From NCBI GenBank assembly GCA_031291475.1, contig JARLIY010000008.1:1-64000 (forward strand): a DNA stretch of 64,000 nucleotides. Direction: 5' to 3'. Under the pieces are notes generated by a model that saw nothing but the letters and a program-made list of their open reading frames with translations, was not told the DNA's origin and did not search any database. Position 1 is the stretch's first letter. Each line of letters begins with the position of its first letter. Positions 33,801 through 43,000 of this stretch are shown piece after piece. The position numbers were made by a program, and so were the translations under genes. The DNA is from Xanthobacteraceae bacterium (GTDB taxonomy: Bacteria > Pseudomonadota > Alphaproteobacteria > Rhizobiales > Xanthobacteraceae).

Positions 33801-34085
33801 GGCGTGATCTTCATGACGCTGGAGGACGAGACCGACATCGCCAACATCATCGTCTGGCCGAAAGCTTTTGACAGGAACCGCCGGGTGGTGATGACGGCGC
33901 GGTTTCTCGCCGTGCGCGGCCGCCTGCAACGCGCCGGCCTCGTCATCCATGTCGTCGCCGAAAGCTTCGTCGACCTTTCCGCCGAACTGCCAAAGTTGCG
34001 CGACGGCGATCCGTTTTCATCCCCGCTCCTAGGTCAGCATCCGCTGGATACGGCGCTGCTCCTCAAGAGCCGCGATTTTCACTAG
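30816..34085 (+). CDS. dnaE2: Error-prone DNA polymerase DnaE2 (ImuC)
   Basis: The protein has 1089 residues from GTG 30816, which overlaps the imuB stop; ATG 30822 and 30828 are alternatives. It is a C-family polymerase with an N-terminal PHP domain ([20 protein letters not shown], then VRLLVGTRL-like [16 protein letters not shown]). The catalytic Asp pair lies in [21 protein letters not shown] (residues about 382-402), [16 protein letters not shown] precedes it, and the second catalytic region has [19 protein letters not shown] helix-hairpin-helix segment and a C-terminal OB domain ([19 protein letters not shown]) complete it. It inserts opposite lesions and causes SOS mutagenesis. Its end overlaps htpG by 23 bp on the other strand. 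Confidence 0.95.
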   Translation: MRMPMTAYAELAVTTNFSFLRGASHPHEMVATADDLKLAAIGIADRNSFAGVVRAYDEAKKRTIKLLVGTRLVSVDGFEILAYPTDRAAYGRLCRLITMGNLKVKKGECHLTFEEILAASEGQMLIALPPPALSDSFTTRLAALVRAAPGHTFLAGVHYHRGDEPRRLGLLAELGERVGVPLVAVNDVFYHAPERRPLADVLTCVREKCTIAEAGLRLAVNAERHLKGAAEMAQLFADFPQAIARTVKIAEACRFSLAELKYEYPDEPVPEGKTAQAHLEDLTWAGARDRYPKYKYPDGIPPDVEKRLHDELALIAKLDYARYFLTVHDVVSFARRQEKEILCQGRGSAANSAVCYCLGITSVNPDKSQLLFARFISENRGEPPDIDVDFEHERREEVIQYIYRRYGRDRAAICSTVVHYRSRRAIREVGKVLGLTEDVTSTLAKTVWGYGDGLPDEHIRQAGLDPFNPAIRQAVHLADDLIGFPRHLSQHVGGFVLTRARLDETVPIGNAAMDDRTFIEWDKDDIDTLGLMKVDVLALGMLSCLRRGLDLLKAHYGKDYSLATLPQDDPAVYEMLSRADSVGVFQVESRAQMSMLPRLKPRCFYDLVIEVAIVRPGPIQGDMVHPYLRRRDSIDKEHYPSPDPAHGPKNELEDVLKRTLGVPLFQEQAMQIAITAAKFTPDEADGLRRAMATFRHTGNVHLFRDKFITGMTARGYDRDFAENCFGQIEGFGEYGFPESHAASFALLVYASAWIKCRYPDVFCAAILNSQPMGFYQPAQLVRDARAHDVEIRAVDVNFSDWDCTLEPNGDADGRHAVRLGFRLVHGLNEEELKKLIAARGNGFASIERLAAIVGISRFTIERLAEADAFRSLDLDRRAALWAARRLDVIGIRTTRQTISAKRGGALPLLAPHLSDELFPEPSVTLLAMPLCEHVVEDYVATGLSLKEHPVRFFRDRLAALGAMSNARLRGEELRQDSRVTVAGLVLVRQRPGTAKGVIFMTLEDETDIANIIVWPKAFDRNRRVVMTARFLAVRGRLQRAGLVIHVVAESFVDLSAELPKLRDGDPFSSPLLGQHPLDTALLLKSRDFH

Positions 34086-35976
34086 CACCCCTCCCCGCGC
34101 ACTTCCCGAGCACGCGCGCCAGCCGCTCGGAAAACGCCCGCGCATCCGCCGGACGGTCGCCTTCCAGCACGCGCGCCTCGTCGAGCAACAAATGCGCCGC
34201 GTCTTCTTTCAGCGCCCGCTCATCCTCACCAAGCGCGGCAAGCGCCACGACCAGCTGATGACGCGGGTTGACCTCGAGGATCGGCTTCGAGGCGGAGTTG
34301 AGCCGGCCCGCTCCGGCAAGGAGCTTTTCCAGCGCCCGATCGGGGCCCTGATCCGGCGCCACCAGGCAGACGGCGCTGTCGGTGAGCCGATCCGAGGCCC
34401 GCACCTGTGCCACAGCGTCGCCGAGCGTATTCTGCACAAACACAAGAAATTTCTTGACTGAATCTTGCAGCTCCGGCTCCGGCGCTTCTCTGGCATCGAC
34501 CAGCGGAATGAGCGCCAGGTCCGCCGCCCCCTGCGTCACCGATTTAAGCGGCTTGCCGTCGAACGATCCCGCCGACATCACCCAAAACGTGTCGACCGGA
34601 TCGGACAGCAACAGAACCGCGACGCCGCGGGCGCGAAAGCCTTCGAGATGCGGCGATAATTTCAGACGCTCGATGTCGTCGCCCGCCAGATAGTAGATCG
34701 CGCTCTGGTTGGGCTTGAGCGCGGCGGCGTAGTCCTTGAGGCTGCGCCAGGAATCCGCCGCGGTGGTCTTAAAGCGCGCCAGCCCGAGCAAGGCGTCGCG
34801 GCGCTCGAAATCCTCGTAAATGCCTTCCTTGAGCACGACGCCGAACAGCTCCCAGATTTTCGCGTAAGTCTCCGGCTCCTTGTCCGCGAGCCGCTCGAAT
34901 TCCCCGAGCACGCGGCTCGTTGCGCCTTTCTTGATGGCGACGAGCAGCGGACTTTCCTGGATTTTCTCGCGCGAAACATTGAGCGGCAGATCGGCGCTGT
35001 CGACCAGCCCGCGCACGAACCGCAGGTAGCGCGGCAAAATATCCGCGTCGTCGGTGATGAAGACACGTTTGACGTAAAGCTTGATTCGCCCCTTGCGGTC
35101 CGGATCGAACAGATCGAACGGCCGCGTGCCGGGAACGAACATTAGCGTGGTATAATCCTGCCGCCCCTCGGCGTGGAAATGAATGGTCAGCGACGGCTCG
35201 TCGAATTGTCCAGCAATGCTGCGATAAAAGTCGTTGTAGTCGGCCGCCGTGATCGCCGCTTTCGGCTTCGCCCAGAGCGCCGCCCCATCGGTGATCTCCG
35301 ACGCTTGCGCCCCCGGTTTGTCCACGATCGCGATCGGCACCGGCACATGCCCCGATTGCGCCTGGACGAGCCGCTCGACGGTCGAGCGCTCGGTGTAGGA
35401 CTTGGCGTCCTCCAGCAAATGCAGCACGACCCGGGTGCCGCGGCGCGGCGCATCGGCGACGGCAACAGCAGATACGGCGAAAGTGCCTTTACCGTCCGAC
35501 GACCAGAGGTGCGCTACTTCCGTCCCGGCGCGGCGGGACATCACCTCGACCCGTTCGGCGACCATGAAGGCCGAATAAAAGCCGACGCCGAAACGGCCGA
35601 TCAGCGCCGTGTCCTCGTCGTTCTTCCCCATCTCGAGGCGATCGAGAAACGCCTTGGTGCCGGAGCGGGCGATCGTGCCGAGCGCCTCGACCATCTCCTC
35701 ACGGCTCATGCCGATGCCGTTGTCCTCGACCGTCAATTGCCGTTTGTCGACATCGAGGAGAAGCGTGATGCGCGGCTTGGGATCGTCGCTGAGCAGCGCC
35801 GGCGCGGCGATGGCTTCGTAGCGCAGCCGCTCGCAGGCGTCGGCGGCGTTGGCGATCAACTCGCGCAGAAACACCGATTTTTCCGAATAGACTGAGTGCA
35901 CCATCAGCTGCAGGAGCCTGGCGACGTCTGCTTCGAATGGGCGGCTTTCCGACTGGCTCTCTTCAGTCATTCTCAT
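34063..35976 (-). CDS. htpG: Molecular chaperone HtpG (Hsp90)
   Basis: The protein has 637 residues from ATG 35976 (ATG 35970 is an alternative). It is an ATP-dependent homodimeric chaperone. The GHKL ATPase domain has [20 protein letters not shown] (residues about 37-56, catalytic Glu and Asn), [19 protein letters not shown] (about 85-103) and [19 protein letters not shown]. The middle domain has [24 protein letters not shown] and [23 protein letters not shown]. The C-terminal dimerisation part ends in [18 protein letters not shown]. It overlaps the FAD monooxygenase frame by 4 bp upstream and dnaE2 by 23 bp at the convergent end. Confidence 0.95.
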   Translation of the reverse strand: MRMTEESQSESRPFEADVARLLQLMVHSVYSEKSVFLRELIANAADACERLRYEAIAAPALLSDDPKPRITLLLDVDKRQLTVEDNGIGMSREEMVEALGTIARSGTKAFLDRLEMGKNDEDTALIGRFGVGFYSAFMVAERVEVMSRRAGTEVAHLWSSDGKGTFAVSAVAVADAPRRGTRVVLHLLEDAKSYTERSTVERLVQAQSGHVPVPIAIVDKPGAQASEITDGAALWAKPKAAITAADYNDFYRSIAGQFDEPSLTIHFHAEGRQDYTTLMFVPGTRPFDLFDPDRKGRIKLYVKRVFITDDADILPRYLRFVRGLVDSADLPLNVSREKIQESPLLVAIKKGATSRVLGEFERLADKEPETYAKIWELFGVVLKEGIYEDFERRDALLGLARFKTTAADSWRSLKDYAAALKPNQSAIYYLAGDDIERLKLSPHLEGFRARGVAVLLLSDPVDTFWVMSAGSFDGKPLKSVTQGAADLALIPLVDAREAPEPELQDSVKKFLVFVQNTLGDAVAQVRASDRLTDSAVCLVAPDQGPDRALEKLLAGAGRLNSASKPILEVNPRHQLVVALAALGEDERALKEDAAHLLLDEARVLEGDRPADARAFSERLARVLGKCAGRGASENRGS

Positions 35977-37321
35977 CGGGCGTTCCCGGCTGAATTCTCC
36001 CGCTCGAAAATTAGGTGAAGACGCCGCAGATTCAAGACCACGCCGCGGCCGCCGGCCGCTCTAGCGCGCGGACAGCGTATCCGGCGTATGCACGTGCTCG
36101 GGCCGTATGCCCACCGCCAGGAAACGCGCGGGAATGCGGCGCAGCAACGGAAACATCTCGAACATCTTGAACAGCAGCGGCAGCTTCGGCTTTTGCGTGT
36201 CGGAGAGCGCGCGGCTGATGATCCGGTTCTGCATGATGAGCTGAAACCGCTGGGTTCTGCATGATGAGCTGAAACCGCTGGGTAAAGTGAACCGGCAAGG
36301 TGCGCCGCGCCTGGATCGCCTGCAGGTCTTCGTTGCTGGCCGTGCCGGCCTTGAGCGGGGCGGCGAGCCGGTTGGCGGCGGCCACGGCGTCTTGAACGGC
36401 GAGATTGACGCCCACGCCGCCAATCGGCGACATCGCGTGCGCGGCGTCGCCGATGCAGATTAGTCCCGGCCGCCACCACTGCTTCAGCCGGTCGACGGCC
36501 ACGGTCAGCAGCTTGACATCGTCCCAGCTTTTCAATTCGGCGACCCGGTCGGCGAGATATGGCGACATCTTCACTACCGACTTACGGAACACATCGAGGC
36601 CGGCCGCCCGCACCCGGTCGATGCCGCCTTTCGGAATGACGTACGCGCACTGCCAGTAGTCGCCGCGGTTGAGCATGATCATCATCAAGCCCGCTTCGAT
36701 ATGGCCGAAAGTCTCCGCCTCGTCGCTTTGCTTCCGCGAGAGCCTGAACCAGAGTACGTCCATCGGCGCGCCGAAATCCTCGCTGGTGAAGCCCGCTCGT
36801 TCGCGCACCGTCGAATGGCGGCCGTCGGCGCCGACGACGAGATCGGCGCGGATGCTCATCTCGCCGTCCGGCGTCTTCGTGCGCAACCCGACGACGCGGC
36901 CGCCCTCCTCGATCAGATCGGTCGCCTCGGCGTCCATGCGCAAGTCGAAGGTCCGGTAGCGCTTGCCGTGCGCGGCGAGAAAGTTGAGAAAGTCCCACTG
37001 CGGCATCAGTGCGATGTATTTGCAGTGGGTCGGCAGGTGCCGCAGATCGACCATATGCACGTGCTCTTCGCCGACCTGCGCGCTGAACTCCTCCACCTTC
37101 TGGTGCGGCAGCTTGAGGAATTCGTCGAGCAGGCCAAGCTCATGCATCAGTTCGAGCGTGGAAGGATGAATGGTGTCGCCGCGGAAATCGCGGAAGAAGT
37201 CGGCATGCTTCTCCAGCACGACGACATCGACCCCGGCGCGCGCCAGGAGAAATCCAAGCATCATTCCGGCCGGTCCGCCGCCGGCAATACAGCATGTGGT
37301 GGCAATCGAGTCGTTCGGCAT
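35973..37321 (-). CDS. FAD-dependent aromatic-type monooxygenase, C-terminus frameshifted by a 28-bp duplication
   Basis: The frame as read has 449 codons (35973-37321), but the natural protein most likely ended at the TAG at 36061. The FAD domain is intact: CCIAGGGPAGMMLGFLLARAG (GxGxxG), DLVVGADGRHSTVRERAG (DG motif) and GLICIGDAAHAMSPIGGVGVNLAVQDA (GD motif). It is the p-hydroxybenzoate-hydroxylase-like family. At FQLIMQN a 28-bp tandem duplication (36225-36280) shifts the frame. The other frame continues RIISRALSDTQKPKLPLLFKMF to DTLSAR, about 54 residues of sensible C-terminus. In the shifted frame the tail is Ala/Arg-rich nonsense. The substrate is unknown. Either a recent frameshift mutation or an assembly error is possible. 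Confidence 0.85.
36225..36280. repeat. 28-bp tandem duplication, two exact copies
   Basis: GGTTCTGCATGATGAGCTGA plus AACCGCTG occurs twice back to back (36225-36252 and 36253-36280). Because 28 is not divisible by 3, it shifts the reading frame of the FAD monooxygenase. Removing one copy restores a full-length protein of about 410 residues. Confidence 0.95.
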
Positions 37322-37370
37322 AACGGCGTGCTTGCTCCGCGCGGCGCCCGGCGCGAACGCGCAGGCGCGA

Positions 37371-38447
<1,077 letters not shown>

Positions 38448-38544
38448 TCAATGAGGTGTCAGATAAGGGGGATGAGGTGAAGTTGGGAGTGTCTAGCGTG
38501 GTCGCCGCGCCAGGGGAAGAGCAAGCGGGACGCCAGGCGTGACG

Positions 38545-38573
38545 GCGGCGCTCCAGATTTGTTCCAGCGCCGC
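38545..38573 (-). terminator. 8-bp hairpin downstream of the RIME-like element
   Basis: GCGGCGCT and AGCGCCGC enclose a 13-base loop between the ferredoxin gene and the reductase gene. It lacks a U-tract; it may be a terminator or part of the repeat context. Confidence 0.3.
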
Positions 38574-38588
38574 TTGGATTTGTGCCGG

Positions 38589-38714
38589 CTAGAGCACGAT
38601 CCGGAAAACGGCGGCCCTGGACTTGATCCGGGCTGGAAACCCGTTCTCCAAAAAGATCATGGCCCAGCATGACGTTAGAACGCAATCCCTGTGGTCAATG
38701 CGATTACGCTCTAG
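38589..38714. repeat. RIME-like intergenic repeat bounded by CTAG (126 bp)
   Basis: The stretch starts CTAGAGCACGATCCGGAAAA and ends GCGATTACGCTCTAG, with GATCATGG in between. I recognise this from memory as the rhizobial intergenic mosaic element (RIME1-like) family. The CTAG at its right end contains the TAG stop codon of the ferredoxin gene (38711-38713). Confidence 0.65.
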
Positions 38715-39031
38715 GCTTGGCGATCCGGCGTTCGCACGGTCAGGCCGTCGAACTCTTCGCTCACTTTGATCTGGCAGGACAGCCGCGAATTGGGCTGCAC
38801 GCCATAGGCGAAATCGAGCATGTCCTCTTCCATCGGCGAGGGGCCGCCTACCTTTTCCCGCCACGCCTCGTCGATATAGACGTGGCACGTCGAGCAGGCG
38901 CAGGCGCCACCGCATTCCGCCTCGATTCCCGGCACGCCGTGCTTGATCGCCGTCTCCATGACCGTTGCGCCGACTTCGCCCTCGACGGTGCGCGCCGTTC
39001 CATCCGCATCGATGAAAGTGATTTTGACCAT
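38711..39031 (-). CDS. 2Fe-2S ferredoxin (adrenodoxin/putidaredoxin type)
   Basis: The protein has 106 residues from ATG 39031; the frame extends seven codons to a GTG at 39052. The cluster ligands follow the adrenodoxin pattern C-x5-C-x2-[18 protein letters not shown] supplies three ligands plus an extra Cys, and [14 protein letters not shown] supplies the fourth. [19 protein letters not shown] is the usual opening. It carries electrons, probably from the NADP reductase at 37371-38429, to a P450 or another oxygenase; no P450 gene is in the window. The stop codon lies in the terminal CTAG of the RIME-like repeat, so the C-terminus (DRQA) may have been trimmed or changed by it. Confidence 0.93.
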   Translation of the reverse strand: MVKITFIDADGTARTVEGEVGATVMETAIKHGVPGIEAECGGACACSTCHVYIDEAWREKVGGPSPMEEDMLDFAYGVQPNSRLSCQIKVSEEFDGLTVRTPDRQA

Positions 39032-39152
39032 GGCGGGATTAAAGCCGGACACCGTCGGCCGGCGAGAAACGACGAATACAGGAAAGCCGGCCGGCGGCCG
39101 TCTTCTAACGGCTCACGGCGCGCCGCGCCAGTGCAGCAAACAACCGTCGGGC

Positions 39153-39578
39153 TTAATGGTCGCGTGAACGGTCGCCGAAAGTGTCGGCCGCGGCTTCGTC
39201 AAGGCGATCGCCCAGGCGCACCCCGATTGCCGCGCGCACCTCAAAGCTCGCGGCCTCAAGCTCGGCAATGGCCGCGTTCATGACCTGATCGCCGGCTTCG
39301 CCGGCGGCCGCCTCTTCGAGCCGCTCGGCCGCGCGCGCCACGCGCCACGCGCCGACCCCGAGCGCCGAGCCTTTGAGCGTGTGGGCTGCCGCGGCTGCGC
39401 GTGCGGGCTTTGCCCCGGCGATACGGCTCAGGGTCAGAGTGGTCTGGCGGGCAAAAATCTCCAAGACCTCGCGTTCGAGGCTGCGATCGCCGAGCGTCAT
39501 CCGCCCGAGATGATCCTCATCGATGGTCATCGGCTTTTGCTCACGCGTCACCATGGCCAAAAGGCTCGCTTGGGTCAT
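39153..39578 (-). CDS. Hpt (histidine phosphotransfer) domain protein
   Basis: The protein has 141 residues from ATG 39578 with GGGGAGGACG upstream. It is a four-helix Hpt fold: EVLEIFARQTTLTLSRI, then AAAAAHTLKGSALGVGAWRVARAAERLEEAA with the phospho-accepting His of HTLKGSA (residue about 66) and conserved Lys-Gly. In alphaproteobacteria such stand-alone Hpt proteins relay phosphate between hybrid kinases and response regulators. No kinase or regulator is adjacent, so the partner is unknown. It is divergent from the giant coiled-coil gene with the 482-bp gap between them. Confidence 0.88.
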   Translation of the reverse strand: MTQASLLAMVTREQKPMTIDEDHLGRMTLGDRSLEREVLEIFARQTTLTLSRIAGAKPARAAAAAHTLKGSALGVGAWRVARAAERLEEAAAGEAGDQVMNAAIAELEAASFEVRAAIGVRLGDRLDEAAADTFGDRSRDH

Positions 39579-40060
39579 GACGTCCTCCCCGACATTCTTA
39601 CCTTGCGAGCCATTATGCGCAGGAGCGCCAAAAGTGGAGTAAATCCCGCTTCCGCAAGGAGATTTGGCCGCCGTCTTTCACCTCAATGGGTAAGCAACTT
39701 CTTACCCCGATCGAGGCCCAGGGAGCTTTCGCCTGGCGTCCGCCCCAAGTGGATCGGGAAGCCGGTCGGCCGCTTGCCGGCCCCAGACCGGCCGCATTAT
39801 GGGCAACACAATGACGTGTCGGCCCAAGGCGAGCGGACGGCCGAGGTCATGGTGACCAAACCGTTAACGATGATTAAAAGGACGTTACCAAACCCGGTTT
39901 CCTTCGATCCGCCAGACCGATAGGATGGGCTACGGCACTATGATGTGAGGGCGGGGAGCCCTTATGCCGATGTGGATTTGACCGATCACGCGCTCGTGGC
40001 GCGGCCTTAAGTTCGCTCGGGCCGCGCTAGTCCAGCGTAACACGCGAGGCGACGACCGAC
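39579..40060. other. 482-bp gene-free stretch before the giant coiled-coil gene
   Basis: I see no supported gene here. It holds a possible CtrA site at 39874-39888, several short hairpin-prone GC segments (GGTCGGCCGCTTGCCGGCC near 39765) and an A/T-richer promoter-like part at 39860-39920. The size is in line with a complex, cell-cycle-regulated promoter region. Confidence 0.5.
39874..39888 (+). promoter_or_regulatory. Possible CtrA-type binding site (TTAA-N7-TTAC)
   Basis: TTAAAAGGACGTTAC matches the CtrA consensus TTAA-N7-TTAA with one mismatch in the second half. A TTAA (39864-39867) is adjacent. It lies 170 bp upstream of the coiled-coil gene. Confidence 0.35.
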
Positions 40061-43000
40061 ATGGCCAACAACCCGAAGACGATCGCAAGCGCGACGGAAG
40101 CGGCGCTGTCGGCGATCCAGGAAGCGCTCAAACTCCGGGATGACGAGGCGCAACCGAGTCAAGAGCCGGAAGCTACGGCCGTCCCTCTCGAAACTGTTGC
40201 CGCCGACGCTTGGCGCGACGCACCGCCGACTCCGAGCCCGGCCGTAGCCGTCGATGCCGACGCAATAGGCGCTCGTGCCAGCGACCCCCGCGCTTTTGCC
40301 GCCGCCAATGATGACCAGCAATCGATCGGACAAGTCCTGCACGCGCTGCAGAACTACCCTTCGCGCACATCCTATTTCGTCGCCGCGGTGTTTTCCTGCG
40401 CCTGGATCATCGCCTGCCTCGCTCTATCCTGGGCCTATCTGGCCGATATCAATGCGGCGCTTGGCCCCGGGCACTCGCCGGCCGGCATTCTGATCGGGCT
40501 CGGCGCCGCAGCGCTGTTGCCCATCATCTTTTTTTTCGGCGTCGCGCACATGGCTTGGCGCGCTCAGGAATTGCGGCTCGTCGCGCAATCGATGGCGAAA
40601 GTCGCCATGCGGCTCGCCGAGCCGGAAGATGTGGCGCGCGATTCCATCGTCACTGTCGGCCAAGCAATACGCCGCGAGGTCGCGGCCATGGGCGACGGTG
40701 TGGAGCGGGCGCTGGGGCGCGCGGGCGAACTCGAAACGCTGGTTCACAACGAGGTCGTGGCGCTTGAACGCGCCTACAGCGACAACGAGGTCCGCATTCG
40801 CGGGCTACTTCAGGATCTCACCAACCAGCGGGACACGCTGGTCGGGCAAGCCGAACAGATGCGTGCCACTATCACCGGCGTCCACACCTACCTGACCCAG
40901 GATCTTTCGATTATCAGCGATAGCGTCGGTCAGCAAGTCAACGAGGCCGCGGAACGCATCACCCAGTCGCTGGCCGAGAAAGGCGAGCATATCACGCTGG
41001 CTCTGAACCAGATCGGCGACAACATGATCCAGCAGTTGAGCATTCGGGGCGAAAATTTGATCGTACGCCTAGAAACTGCAAGCGAACAGACCTCCCGCAT
41101 GCTCACCACTGCAAGCGACTATCTCACCGAGAGCCTGACTTTGAAGACTGATCACATCGACAAGGAATTCTCTAAAATCGCGGGCGGCCTCGAAACCATG
41201 ATGACATCGCGGCTGGACGGGGTCGTCGACGGTTTCTCGGAGAAATCGTTGGCGATCGTCGACGTGATGGTTGGACGCTCGCTAGAACTGACCGACGCCA
41301 TCGTCAACACGTCGAGCCAGCTTGCCGAAACCATCGCGACGCGCGCCGAGGAGGTCAACTCGACGCTCAAGACTTCGGGCGAGTCGATCATCCTCGACCT
41401 CAACTTGCGCGGCGGCGATGTGGCCAAGAAGCTTGAAGCAGCCGGCACCCGGATCGGCGAGACTCTCATTGCGCGCACCACACAGGTGACGGACACGCTA
41501 CAGGGGAGCGTCGACCAGGTGGCCGACGTCGTCGCTACGCGTAGCGAGGAAATCAAGCAGATGTTGGCGACTCGGTTGGCCGCGTTCGAGGAAACGTTCA
41601 ACCAGTCGGGCGCGCAGCTCGGCGAGAAAATTTCGCGCGATTCCTCGACGCTCGGCAACCTCATCACTCGGCATCTCGCCGAATTCGACCGCACGGTGAA
41701 GACCTACGGTTCGGAGCTCGTCGAACGGCTCGGCGCGCGAACTCAGGACGTCTCCGAGTCGATGCGCAGCTATGTCGACGGCTTCGACAATCGCGTCACC
41801 GCCAAAGCGGCCGACGTCACCGCCGGCCTTGATCAGCGCCTCGCACAGTTCCAGGAAGCACTCGACAGCCGCACGCAGACGCTCACCGAAGCGCTGTCCA
41901 CTCGCGTCATTGATATCGCCAAGACCCTCACCGAAGGCGGCAGAGAAGTCGTCACCGCGGTCGACAAGCGCATTGGCGACGTCAACAACACGTTTGACAG
42001 CCGCATCGGCCAGATGGAGGAGCTCCTTGTCGGACGCGCCGAAGCCGTCACCCAGCAGATCGAAGTACGCAGCCGCGCCGCCGCCAACCTGCTCAATGCC
42101 CGGCTCGAGGAGCTTTCGGAATCGATCAAGATCAAATCCGGAAGCGCCGAGCAGGCGCTCGGTCAACTTGCAACGAGGACCGTCGACGCGCTGAGCAAAA
42201 GCGCGGCGGCAAGCACGGCGGCAACCGAAGCCTTGAATCGCAGCGCTACCGAGGCGACCGCGTCGCTCAATCGCAGCGCCGCGGAGGCGACCGCCTCGCT
42301 CGGTCGTAGCGCCGGCGCGCTGAGCAACACCATCACCAAGACGACTGAAAACGCCGCCGGCCTCATCGCCCGCAGCGCCAGCGAGGCCGAGCGCACGCTT
42401 CTCAGCACCAGCGCCGAAGTGGCGCGCAATGCCGCCGGCAGGGCCGACGAGATCACCACCGCCGTGTCGACGCGCGTGGGTGAGATGACGCGCTTGCTTG
42501 ACGAGAAGTCGAACGGGCTGTTGGCCGCGCTTTCCAGCAAGGGCCAGGAATTCGCCGGCGAAGTCAGCCGCATCACCGACCAAGCCGTGAAGTCGATCGA
42601 GGCCAAGAGCTTCGTCTTTACGCAGACCATGATGGACAACAGCGAGGAGATCGCGCGGCTCATCAACGAATCGAGCCAAACCGCGACCGTCGCCATGACG
42701 CGCACACTCGGTCAATTGCAGGAAGGCGCCCAGAGCGTCAGCGAAGCGGCGAAGCAGACCATCACGCATACGCTTGAAGACTTGCAGAGCGCGACCAGGT
42801 CCGCGATCGAAGAGTCGAAGCAGACCGCCTCGGCGACCGTTGCCGAAATGCTGGAGACCCACGGCATGTTGCGCTCGGACACTACCGCCCTGTTCGAGCG
42901 CCTGCGCGAGGCCAATATCTTGCTGCAAGAGGTGCTCAGCGGCGCCCACGAGAATATGAGTTCGCTGGAGCGCACCATGATAACGCGGGTTTCCGAATTC

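Noticed and set aside
42236..42334. The 33-bp repeats as a CRISPR-like array or assembly duplicate
   Set aside because: They are in frame, have no spacers, differ by several bases and encode the hendecad period of the surrounding coiled coil.
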